From positions 1 to 64,000 of the forward strand of contig NC_011060.1 in the NCBI RefSeq assembly GCF_000020645.1: a stretch of 64,000 bases of DNA, written 5' to 3'. Positions 8,136 to 16,067 of the stretch are shown in pieces. The notes beneath the pieces are model-generated. The model made no database searches. It was not told where the DNA came from and worked only from the letters and a program-made list of their open reading frames with translations. The first letter of the stretch is position 1. Every line of letters starts with the position of its first letter. Source of the DNA: Pelodictyon phaeoclathratiforme BU-1 (lineage in GTDB: Bacteria; Bacteroidota; Chlorobiia; Chlorobiales; Chlorobiaceae). The translations under genes were made by a program, and so were the position numbers.

Positions 8136-10001
8136 TCAGCGGCCGAGACGTATCATGAGCACAGAAATATCTGATGGCGAGACACCAAGAATTCTCGATG
8201 CCTGTCCTATGGTCTCGGGTCGAAGCTTCATCAGTTTTTCCCTTCCCTCATTTGAAAGGCCGGTAACATGATCGTACCTGAAAGAAGCGGGAATCTCATG
8301 CAAATCCAAACGCAGTATTTTTTCGGCCATTAACAGATCCCGTTTAAGATAACCTTCATATTTCAGATCAATCTCAACCTGTTCAAAAACTAATGGGTCG
8401 TCAGTCACTGCATAGACGCTTTCTTTGAAAGAGAGAGCGGATTCAAGCAGCATGTGAAAATGTACGCCTGGTTTTTTTAACAGGTTCACTGCGCTTTGTG
8501 TTGTCGTTACGGGTGGATGCCCGAGTCCCGCAAGTAACGTGTTCGCAACATCGGGCTTGATTTTCGTGTCAAGACAGAGCTGATTGAGGGTATCAATGAG
8601 CCTTTTTTTATTGGTGCAGTCAGAAAAGGTATCGGCATCAATCAGTCCTGCAGATTTTGCGTGGTGACAGAGACGAATATCAGCATTGTCATGACGGAGC
8701 AACAGGCGGTGTTCAGCAGAAGAGGTAAACATTCTGTAGGGTTCATTCGTCTCTTTTGTAACCAGATCATCAATGAGTACGCCGATATAGGCATCTGAGC
8801 GCTTCAAATGGAGCGGGGCTCGTCCCCGAAGCAGAAGTGTGGCATTAATTCCGGCAATTAATCCCTGTGCTGCGGCCTCTTCATAGCCAGAAGTCCCATT
8901 AATCTGCCCTGCAAAAAAGAGATTCTTTACAAGCTTTGTTTCAAGACTTCTATTGATTTGATAAGGAAAAAAGTAGTCATATTCAATTGCATATCCAGGG
9001 CGTATCATTTTAACGTTACGGAGTCCGGGAAGAGATTGCAGCGCTTCTAACTGAATCTCTTCAGGAAGTGATGTTGAAAAGCCATTGACATACATTTCAT
9101 TGGTATCGAACCCTTCCGGTTCGAGAAATATATGATGGCTATCCTTGTCAGGGAAGCGACAGATTTTATCTTCAATGGATGGGCAATATCTCGGACCAAT
9201 ACCTTGAACTTTCCCTGAAAATAATGGAGATCGGTCAAATCCTTTTTTCAGGATCTCATGTGTTGCTTTTGTTGTTTTTGTAACAAAACAGCTAATCTGA
9301 TGCCGGTTAATGACAGGGGTGTTCCTGAATGAAAATGAGATTGGCAGAGGATCACCTGATTGCTCTTCAACCAAATCGTACTCAACCGATCGCGCATCTA
9401 TTCTTGCTGGTGTTCCCGTTTTTAGTCTACCTGCAGCAAAACCATATTTAACAAGATCCTCTGTTAGCCCGTATACTGGAGGTTCGGCAATGGTTCGGCC
9501 ACCAGCATAATGATTCATGCCAATATGGATCAGGCCATTCAAAAACGTTCCACAAGAGAGGATGGCCGTCCTGCCATTGATGATACGTCCCGACATAAGC
9601 CGCACCCCTGAAAAAGCTCCGCCTGAGCACTCAATACCAACAACAGTGTCCTGGAGAAGATCAATATTAGCCTCCTTCTCGATAACATTCCGCATATACA
9701 GTGAGTATAATGTTCGGTCAGCCTGCGCTCTTGGAGAGTGCATGGCTGGCCCCTTGCTTCTGTTGAGCATTCGGAATTGTATGCCGGTGGCGTCAATAGC
9801 TTTTGCCATTTCACCCCCAAGGGCATCGATCTCTCTCGTGATTTGCCCCTTTGCGACGCCTCCTATTGCGGGATTACAGGACATCCGGGCAATTGCGGTG
9901 AGATCAGAGGAGATAAGCAGGCAGGATGAACCCATTCTTGCTGCAGAAAGGGCAGCTTCGCATCCAGCGTGACCTGCTCCAGTAACTATGATATCGTACA
10001 T
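8136..10001 (-). CDS. mnmG: tRNA uridine-34 modification enzyme MnmG (GidA)
   Basis: MnmG with MnmE adds the carboxymethylaminomethyl group to U34 of certain tRNAs, using FAD, NADH and methylenetetrahydrofolate. The 621-residue length is standard. The N-terminus carries the FAD-binding GAGHAGCEAA motif (about residues 8-17). Family signatures are conserved: SCNPAIGGVAKGQ, GPAMHSPRAQADR, GTFLNGLIHIG, RLKTGTPAR and NGTSGYEEAAAQGL. mnmG lies near oriC in many bacteria. A perfect parS palindrome sits 11 bases upstream of its start. The family B polymerase follows closely on the same strand. Confidence 0.96.
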   Translation of the reverse strand: MYDIIVTGAGHAGCEAALSAARMGSSCLLISSDLTAIARMSCNPAIGGVAKGQITREIDALGGEMAKAIDATGIQFRMLNRSKGPAMHSPRAQADRTLYSLYMRNVIEKEANIDLLQDTVVGIECSGGAFSGVRLMSGRIINGRTAILSCGTFLNGLIHIGMNHYAGGRTIAEPPVYGLTEDLVKYGFAAGRLKTGTPARIDARSVEYDLVEEQSGDPLPISFSFRNTPVINRHQISCFVTKTTKATHEILKKGFDRSPLFSGKVQGIGPRYCPSIEDKICRFPDKDSHHIFLEPEGFDTNEMYVNGFSTSLPEEIQLEALQSLPGLRNVKMIRPGYAIEYDYFFPYQINRSLETKLVKNLFFAGQINGTSGYEEAAAQGLIAGINATLLLRGRAPLHLKRSDAYIGVLIDDLVTKETNEPYRMFTSSAEHRLLLRHDNADIRLCHHAKSAGLIDADTFSDCTNKKRLIDTLNQLCLDTKIKPDVANTLLAGLGHPPVTTTQSAVNLLKKPGVHFHMLLESALSFKESVYAVTDDPLVFEQVEIDLKYEGYLKRDLLMAEKILRLDLHEIPASFRYDHVTGLSNEGREKLMKLRPETIGQASRILGVSPSDISVLMIRLGR

Positions 10002-10012
10002 TTTCTGCTTAT

Positions 10013-10028
10013 TGTTTCACGTGAAACA
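10013..10028. promoter_or_regulatory. parS: Perfect parS centromere site
   Basis: TGTTTCACGTGAAACA is a perfect 16-base palindrome and an exact match to the widely conserved chromosomal parS sequence bound by ParB. It lies just upstream of mnmG, about 8.5 kb from the putative origin, where such sites usually cluster. parA and parB are not in this window. Confidence 0.9.
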
Positions 10029-10459
10029 TTTAGTTTGACTGATTAAGAATGGCTGTTATCAAAGATACGAATTATCGAACTTTTCCGTTCGATATTCCTT
10101 TGTTTAAAGTGGTTAACAGGTATATGTATTATATGTGTATTGTTTTTTTTGACTTTGGATATTAAAGTGTTTGGTCTTATACTGCATCTTTGTGTGGAGT
10201 GGCGTTATGGCTGTGGATAATTTTGTTATGTAGAAGAATGAGTGGATGAGTCGGGCTCTGCAATTATGTTGGAAGATTGATATCTTCAGGGGTGCGGCTT
10301 GTATCGGTCTGCGTTTCGGATTTCCGTGATTGCATTGGGGGATAATAAAAAAATTGCAATAAATCGGCGCTTTCTTTATATACCTATATAGTTATGCATA
10401 CTAATAAACCCGGCAGGCTTAGCTGAAAGCTTTGTAGTCCCCCCCTTTAAACCGTAAAT
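10029..10459. other. 431-base intergenic region with one perfect DnaA box
   Basis: This gap separates divergent mnmG and the SoxY-like gene and must hold the promoter of the latter. The only clear motif is TGTGGATAA at 10212-10220, the exact complement of the strong DnaA box TTATCCACA. No convincing sigma70 promoter, hairpin or small ORF was found. No good ribosome binding site precedes the ATG at 10460. Confidence 0.5.
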
Positions 10460-10903
10460 ATGTCTATGAAAAGAAGACAATTTCTTGCGTCGGGAGCCAT
10501 AATTTCTTCATTTTTATCGTTGTTTCCCGAGAAACTGCTTGCAGAGTGGAACTCTGAATTTTTTAGGCAGTCTTCATTGGAGCAAGCATTCCTGAATGCT
10601 CTGGGCACAAAGGATCTTCTTCGCTCTAATGGAGTAACAATTGTTGCGCCTCCTGTAGCGTCCGACGGTTCGGCTGTGCCTGTTGAAATTCATTCCTCTT
10701 TAAAGTGCGATCAGCTTTTCCTCTTTGTTGAAAAAAATCTTACTCCTCTTGTTTTCAAATGTGATCTGCACGAAAGTATGCAGCCATATTTTTCACTGAA
10801 TATCAAGATGAAAGAGGGGTCAGCGCTGCATGCTGTTGTGAGGGAGAGTGGCAAATATTATGTGACATCCGTGCAGGTTGAGGTAGTGGCGCAAGCCTGT
10901 TAA
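10460..10903 (+). CDS. SoxY-like sulfur carrier protein with atypical C-terminus
   Basis: SoxY forms a periplasmic heterodimer with SoxZ and carries sulfur intermediates on a cysteine in a C-terminal swinging arm. This 147-residue protein starts with a Tat-type signal (KRRQFLASG, cleavage probably after LLA near residue 28), then an Ig-like beta domain typical of SoxY. Oddly, it ends VVAQAC. A terminal cysteine is present but the canonical GGCGG arm is absent, and no such sequence follows in another frame. The SoxZ-like gene lies 24 bases downstream and fccAB follows, linking it to sulfide or thiosulfate chemistry. SoxY-like assignment rests on fold pattern, signal and the SoxZ neighbour. Confidence 0.7.
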   Translation: MSMKRRQFLASGAIISSFLSLFPEKLLAEWNSEFFRQSSLEQAFLNALGTKDLLRSNGVTIVAPPVASDGSAVPVEIHSSLKCDQLFLFVEKNLTPLVFKCDLHESMQPYFSLNIKMKEGSALHAVVRESGKYYVTSVQVEVVAQAC

Positions 10904-10927
10904 TCAAGAATCAGACATCTTTCTACC

Positions 10928-11236
10928 ATGAGCAGCAGTGTAAGAATTTTTGCCCGAGAGGAGAGTGGTATTGTCCATGTTAAAATTATTATTCCACACC
11001 CAAATGAATCCGGCTCACGAAAAGATGAGCAGGGTAATCTTGTTGCAGCACATTTTATAAAAGAGGGGGCCGCTTTTCTCAATGGTAATCCTCTTTTTGA
11101 TATTCAGCTTGGCCCATCAGTTTCAAGAGATCCTTTTCTTCAGTTCAGGTTTTCCGGAAAGAAAGGTGATATCGTGAAAGTTTCGTTTATCGACAACAAG
11201 GATGAGCATTTTGTTGCGGACACTGTCGTTCAATAA
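10928..11236 (+). CDS. SoxZ-like sulfur oxidation protein
   Basis: This 102-residue protein has the size and pattern of SoxZ, the signal-less partner that is exported with Tat-bearing SoxY. It shows the early block VKIIIPHPNESGSRKDEQGN, in which the HPMETG-like segment is recognisable. A central F-NG segment follows, then the ending FIDNKDEHFVADTVV, like other SoxZ. It directly follows the SoxY-like gene and precedes fccAB, supporting a four-gene periplasmic sulfur module. Main soxAX, soxB and soxCD genes are not nearby, so the partner enzyme delivering sulfur to it is unknown. Confidence 0.75.
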   Translation: MSSSVRIFAREESGIVHVKIIIPHPNESGSRKDEQGNLVAAHFIKEGAAFLNGNPLFDIQLGPSVSRDPFLQFRFSGKKGDIVKVSFIDNKDEHFVADTVVQ

Positions 11237-11296
11237 TAGAGTTCCGGTTAGAGAACGGTAATGACTTTTTATCACTAAATATGGAGGAAATACGTT

Positions 11297-11671
11297 ATGG
11301 CGGTTAAATTAAGGGTATGGCTGACTGCATGCGCCTTCTCTACGTTAGCGCTTGCCACAGGAAGTGGCGCTTATGCTGCAGGGAATGCTGCCGGTGCAAA
11401 GCCTGTCAAGCAAGTGCAGGCAAAACGTGCTGAGGCAAATCCGCGTGGTCTGGTTCTTTCGCTTTCCTGTTCATCATGTCATGGTACGGATGGTAAAAGT
11501 GTAGGCATTATTCCGTCGATTTCAGGCAAGACGACCGAGTACCTTGAGACGGCATTAAAAGCCTTTAAATCAGGAGCACGTTACTCGACGGTTATGAGCC
11601 GCCATGCCAAAGGATATACCGATGAAGAGATCCGGCTGATTGCCGAGTATTTTGGAAAAAATAACAAATAA
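11297..11671 (+). CDS. fccA: Cytochrome c subunit of flavocytochrome c sulfide dehydrogenase
   Basis: A small monoheme c-type cytochrome that accepts electrons from the FccB flavoprotein during sulfide oxidation. The 124-residue precursor has a signal peptide ending near AYAAG (residue 29). It has one heme site CSSCH (58-62) and a candidate axial methionine at M99 in a YSTVMSRH context. A good Shine-Dalgarno (GGAGG at about 11283) precedes the ATG. It is eight bases from the fccB reading frame and follows soxYZ-like genes. Green sulfur bacterial FccA is typically this short monoheme form, unlike the diheme form of purple bacteria. Confidence 0.88.
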   Translation: MAVKLRVWLTACAFSTLALATGSGAYAAGNAAGAKPVKQVQAKRAEANPRGLVLSLSCSSCHGTDGKSVGIIPSISGKTTEYLETALKAFKSGARYSTVMSRHAKGYTDEEIRLIAEYFGKNNK

Positions 11672-11685
11672 GCCGGAGGATGATT

Positions 11686-12978
11686 ATGACGCATAAACTT
11701 TCACGTCGGGATTTCAATAAACTTCTTCTGTCGGGTGTCGCTGGTTCTGCATTCGGAATATTTGGTTCGTCGAACAAGGCATTTGCCGGTTCAAAACGAG
11801 TGGTTGTTATTGGTGGCGGTTTTGGAGGAGCTGCTGCAGCAAAATACCTGAGAAAACTTGACCCATCAATTTCTGTGACGCTGGTTGAGCCAAAAGCAAC
11901 CTTCTATACCTGCCCTTTCAGTAACTGGGTGCTCGGTGATCTGAAAACAATGAATGATATTGCCCAGACCTACACCGTCCTCAAGAATAAGTACCAGATC
12001 AACATTATCGCTGATTATGCAGTGGCGGTTGATGCTTCGAAAAGCACGGTCAAGCTAAAAAACGGTCAGGTGCTGAACTATGATCGTCTTATTGTTTCAC
12101 CCGGAATCGATTTTAGATGGGACTCCATACCAGGGTACAGCGAGAGCGTTGCTAACAGTCAAATGCCTCATGCTTTTCAGGCAGGCCCCCAGACCATTCT
12201 GCTGCATAAACAGCTTCATGAGATGAGGAACGGAGGCAGGGTGCTCATCTGTCCTCCAGGTAATCCCTTCAGGTGCCCTCCCGGACCCTACGAAAGAGCC
12301 AGCCTGATTGCTGGTTATCTGAAAGCAAAGAAACCACTCTCTAAAATTGTTATTCTTGATCCAAAAGACAAGTTCTCAAAACAGGCTCTGTTCAAGAAGG
12401 GTTGGGAGCGTCTTTATCCCGGTATGATTGAGTGGCGATCAGGTACAGCAGGTGGCAAGGTAACGGCGGTTGATGCTGCGGCAATGACCGTGACTACTGA
12501 GTTTGGTGTAGAGAAAGGTGATGTCATCAACGTCATCCCTCCCCAGAAGGCAGGAAAAATTGCGTTTGATGCAGGTCTGACCGATGCAACAGGTTGGTGC
12601 CCCATCAACCCCGTCTCGTTCGAATCAACCATTCATCCTGGAATCCATGTTATCGGTGATGCATCAATCGCCGGAGCGATGCCTAAATCTGGCTTTGCAG
12701 CAAGTAGTCAGGGTAAAGTGGCAGCGGCGGCCATTGTCCGCTTATTCCAGGGTAAAGTACCCGCAGCGCCTTCGCTGGTCAATACCTGTTACAGTTTGCT
12801 TGCTCCCGGATATGGTATTTCCGTTGCAGGTGTTTACAAACTGACCGCAGAGGGTATCGTTGATATCAAGGATGCTGGCGGAGTGACACCAATCACGGCT
12901 GATGATGACCATCTCAACGAGGAAGCCATGTTTGCAGAAGGGTGGTACAGTAATATTGTGCATGATACATGGGGATAA
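11686..12978 (+). CDS. fccB: Flavocytochrome c sulfide dehydrogenase flavoprotein
   Basis: FccB oxidises sulfide in the periplasm with covalently bound FAD and passes electrons to FccA. The 430-residue product begins with a Tat signal (SRRDFNKLLLSG). A Rossmann FAD motif VVVIGGGFGG follows around residues 38-47. Cysteines of the sulfide quinone/flavocytochrome family are present (FYTCPFSNW, the CPPGNPFRCPPGPYER segment, and TCYSLL near the C-terminus). The start at 11686 is chosen because GGAGGA at 11675-11680 sits five bases upstream; an ATG at 11680 overlaps that site. It ends the soxYZ-like/fccAB cluster, followed by a strong terminator. Confidence 0.93.
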   Translation: MTHKLSRRDFNKLLLSGVAGSAFGIFGSSNKAFAGSKRVVVIGGGFGGAAAAKYLRKLDPSISVTLVEPKATFYTCPFSNWVLGDLKTMNDIAQTYTVLKNKYQINIIADYAVAVDASKSTVKLKNGQVLNYDRLIVSPGIDFRWDSIPGYSESVANSQMPHAFQAGPQTILLHKQLHEMRNGGRVLICPPGNPFRCPPGPYERASLIAGYLKAKKPLSKIVILDPKDKFSKQALFKKGWERLYPGMIEWRSGTAGGKVTAVDAAAMTVTTEFGVEKGDVINVIPPQKAGKIAFDAGLTDATGWCPINPVSFESTIHPGIHVIGDASIAGAMPKSGFAASSQGKVAAAAIVRLFQGKVPAAPSLVNTCYSLLAPGYGISVAGVYKLTAEGIVDIKDAGGVTPITADDDHLNEEAMFAEGWYSNIVHDTWG

Positions 12979-13000
12979 GATTTTTTTGTAGTTGACAGAA

Positions 13001-13031
13001 GTAAAAGCCCGGCTGGAAGCCGGGTTTTTAC
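13001..13031 (+). terminator. Intrinsic terminator after fccB
   Basis: CCCGGCT (13008-13014) and AGCCGGG (13018-13024) form a GC-rich stem with a three-base loop, extended by flanking A/T pairing and followed by TTTTTAC. Confidence 0.85.
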
Positions 13032-13136
13032 TTTACACTCTGTTGATCCGGCTATCTTGGGTGGGGATGCAGATTGTTAGATAATCAATACCCCATTTTA
13101 TATATTGGCTCAATTATTTCTTTCGAGCGTAACGCG

Positions 13137-15011
13137 ATGCCATCAATGAAAAATAAACGTTTTAACCTTCTTCTTATTGCCGTTGTCACTCTTATGGCTC
13201 TCTGGTCATTATGGCCAACCTGGAGTGACTACACTCTTTCGAAGCAGCTCGATTCTTTTGCTTCAGCGCAGGATAGTCTGAAATATGTACTGAATCACCG
13301 CGAAGAGCTTGAAAACGCCCGCAAAAAGAGTCTGAAACTCGGTCTGGATCTGAAGGGCGGGATGCATCTGGTTATGGAGGTTGATCAGGTGGATCTTTTT
13401 GAACAGAAAGCATGGAATAAGGATGGGAAGTTTACTGCCATCATGCAGAATGTTCGGACAAAAGCATCGCAAAGTGATGCAAAGGTTATTGATCTTATCT
13501 CCTCCGAGTTCAAGAGTCAGAATATTCGCCTGAGCCGATATTTCTATGATATCCGCAATTCAGATCAGGAAATTGTTTCGAAACTGGAAAAAGAGTCTGA
13601 AGATGCCCTGAACCGTGCCAAGGAGATTATCCGCAATCGTATTGATCAATATGGTGTTGCCGAACCAGTCATTACGACACAGGGAAGCAGGAAAATCATT
13701 ATTGAGCTTCCTGGTGTTTCAGATGAAAACAGGGTGAGAAACTTGCTCAAAGGGACGGCAAAACTTGAATTCAGACTTCTTCGTGAACCTGAAGTGATGG
13801 TCAGGACGCTGGACAGAATCAACTCATATCTTGTTCAAAACCAACAGAATAGTGCCGCAGTACAGGTTGCTCCCGTTCCTGACTCATCATCAGCCGCCTT
13901 GCCGGCGCCTGTTGCGCTCTCCGTGCCCAAACCTGTGGCGCCCGTTGCTCCGCAGTCATCTGCAACACCGCTTTATGATGTGATTGGTGTTTTTCAAAAT
14001 GGTACCGCATTTACAACCGAGCAGTCGAAGGAGTATGTTGTATCGCTGTTGCACCGCAGTGACATCGTGGCATTATTCCCTCCGGATAGTGAGTTACTGC
14101 TTGCAGCCAAGCCCGATGTGGGCAAAAATGGAGAAAAGCTCTATTCCATCTATCTGGTCAGAAAGGGGCCTGAGCTGACAGGTGGTGTTATTACAGAGGC
14201 AAAAGCCACTTTCGGCTCAGAGGGTGTGCAGCCTGAGGTTTTGATGTCGATGAATTCCGAAGGGACGTCAAAATGGGCTCGTATTACGGGAGCCAATATC
14301 GGCAAGCGCATTGCAATTGTGCTGGATGGAGCTGTCTACAGCGCTCCTGTTGTGCAGTCAAAGATTCCAAACGGTAATTCAGTGATCAACGGGATTGAAA
14401 GTCTTGAAGAGGCGAAAGATCTTGAAATTGTCCTTAAAGCGGGCGCTCTTCCTGCTCCTGTCCGCATTATTGAAGAGAGGACGGTTGGGCCATCACTCGG
14501 CGCTGATTATATTCGCGCCGGAATGCAGTCCATTATCTGGGGTTTTGTGGCTGTGGCTGTTTTTATGGTGGTTTATTACCGGCAGGCGGGAATCGCTGCC
14601 GATGTAGCTGTGGTGCTTAACATCCTTATTGTACTCTCGGTGCTTGCAGGTTTTAATGCATCGCTTTCACTTCCGGGTATTGCCGGGATTGTGCTGACCA
14701 TGGGAATGGCGGTTGATGCGAATGTTCTGATCTACGAACGGATACGTGAAGAGCTTGCTGAAGGCAAGTCGGTTATCACTGCCGTGACGCAAGGTTATGA
14801 ACGGGCATTTTCCTCGATTCTTGATTCACATGTGACAACCCTCTCAGCGGCATTTCTGCTGTATACGTATGGTATCGGACCTATTCAGGGGTTTGCTGTA
14901 ACATTGATGATCGGTACCTCGGCAAGCTTGTTTACGGCCATTGTGGTGACCAGAGAGATCTTCCATCTGTTGTTCATCAAAAATCTTATGTCAGACAAAA
15001 GTTTCGGTTAA
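13137..15011 (+). CDS. secD: Protein translocase subunit SecD
   Basis: SecD with SecF uses the proton motive force to help SecYEG pull proteins across the inner membrane. The 624-residue product has an N-terminal membrane helix, a long periplasmic P1 region (GLDLKGGMHLVMEVD) and a second conserved region (NRIDQYGVAEPVI, IIIELPGV). The C-terminal RND-type bundle contains GMAVDANVLIYERIREEL. A Pro/Ala-rich linker, about residues 250-290, interrupts the periplasmic domain. An in-frame TTG at 13074 is possible, but ATG 13137 (MPSMKNKRF) gives the normal N-terminus. secF follows 21 bases later. Confidence 0.95.
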   Translation: MPSMKNKRFNLLLIAVVTLMALWSLWPTWSDYTLSKQLDSFASAQDSLKYVLNHREELENARKKSLKLGLDLKGGMHLVMEVDQVDLFEQKAWNKDGKFTAIMQNVRTKASQSDAKVIDLISSEFKSQNIRLSRYFYDIRNSDQEIVSKLEKESEDALNRAKEIIRNRIDQYGVAEPVITTQGSRKIIIELPGVSDENRVRNLLKGTAKLEFRLLREPEVMVRTLDRINSYLVQNQQNSAAVQVAPVPDSSSAALPAPVALSVPKPVAPVAPQSSATPLYDVIGVFQNGTAFTTEQSKEYVVSLLHRSDIVALFPPDSELLLAAKPDVGKNGEKLYSIYLVRKGPELTGGVITEAKATFGSEGVQPEVLMSMNSEGTSKWARITGANIGKRIAIVLDGAVYSAPVVQSKIPNGNSVINGIESLEEAKDLEIVLKAGALPAPVRIIEERTVGPSLGADYIRAGMQSIIWGFVAVAVFMVVYYRQAGIAADVAVVLNILIVLSVLAGFNASLSLPGIAGIVLTMGMAVDANVLIYERIREELAEGKSVITAVTQGYERAFSSILDSHVTTLSAAFLLYTYGIGPIQGFAVTLMIGTSASLFTAIVVTREIFHLLFIKNLMSDKSFG

Positions 15012-15032
15012 TATTTCAAGACGTTTCAACCC

Positions 15033-15968
15033 ATGAGGATCTTTCATAATACCAGCTTTAACTTTATCCGATATCGTAAAATTGCGTACGGTTTTTCTCT
15101 TGTTCTGCTTGTTTCGGGCCTTGTTTCTCTCGCTGTTAAAGGGCTGAACTACGGTATTGATTTCAGGGGAGGTTCTGAAGTGGTGATACGCTTCGAGAAA
15201 GATGCTGATGTCGGCCAGATTCGTTCGATACTTGATGCGGCAGGTGTTTCAGGCACGCTGAAGCAGTATGGTATGGATCGCTCCTTTCTGTTCAGCACGG
15301 TTTTCCAGGGAGATACGGGGGAGTTGAAATCGCTTGTATCCAATGCACTTAATGATCGGATCAAGGATAATCGTCATGAAATTGTTCGCATTGATGCTGT
15401 GGGTCCGAGTATTGCATCCGATTTGAAATGGTCTGCGGTTAAAGCTCTTGTTGCAGCCCTTATTGCGATTCTTATTTATGTCGGCATCCGGTTTGAAACA
15501 AAATTTGCCGCAACGGGTGTTCTTGCGATTTTGCATGATGTGCTGACAGTTCTCGGAATTTTCAGTATTCTTGGCGGCCTCTTTGCGTTTATGCCCCTTG
15601 AAATGGATCAGAGTATCATTGCGGCTTTCCTCACCATAGCAGGTTACTCCATTACCGATACCGTTGTGGTTTATGACCGTATCAGAGAGAGGATCCGGGG
15701 TCAGAAACCCTCTGAATATGAAAGGATTTTCAATGAAAGCATGAACCAGACTCTCAATCGTACAATCATCACCTCGGGGACGACGCTGATCAGTGTTTTT
15801 GTACTCTTTATCTTTGCCGGACCGGCAATCAGGGGTTTTGCCTTTGCCGTCTTTATTGGTATCCTGATTGGTACCTACTCTTCAATCTTTGTGGCGGCAC
15901 CTCTTGTCTATGATTGGCTCAGGATTACAAAAAGCTCCGTCCGTTTACGGGGAAGCAAGGTATCCTGA
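15033..15968 (+). CDS. secF: Protein translocase subunit SecF
   Basis: Partner of SecD in the accessory translocon. The 311-residue protein has the N-terminal helix, then GIDFRGGSEVVIRF. The RND transmembrane bundle carries the family motif GYSITDTVVVYDRIRERIR, and the C-terminal helices include FIFAGPAIRGFAFAVFIG. Length is normal for a stand-alone SecF. It lies directly after secD and about 100 bases before a periplasmic foldase gene, a sensible export-and-fold grouping. Confidence 0.95.
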   Translation: MRIFHNTSFNFIRYRKIAYGFSLVLLVSGLVSLAVKGLNYGIDFRGGSEVVIRFEKDADVGQIRSILDAAGVSGTLKQYGMDRSFLFSTVFQGDTGELKSLVSNALNDRIKDNRHEIVRIDAVGPSIASDLKWSAVKALVAALIAILIYVGIRFETKFAATGVLAILHDVLTVLGIFSILGGLFAFMPLEMDQSIIAAFLTIAGYSITDTVVVYDRIRERIRGQKPSEYERIFNESMNQTLNRTIITSGTTLISVFVLFIFAGPAIRGFAFAVFIGILIGTYSSIFVAAPLVYDWLRITKSSVRLRGSKVS

Positions 15969-16067
15969 ATGTGTTCTGATCACTCTGCTCTTTTATTCAC
16001 TTTTTTCCCTTGTCCCCATAGTGGCAAGGGAACTCGATAAACATTCACCAGTAAGGAAAACCAGGGC

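Noticed and set aside
10460..10903. Frameshift as the reason for the missing GGCGG in the SoxY-like protein
   Set aside because: No GGCGG-coding sequence was found in other frames around the stop, so a simple frameshift does not explain it.
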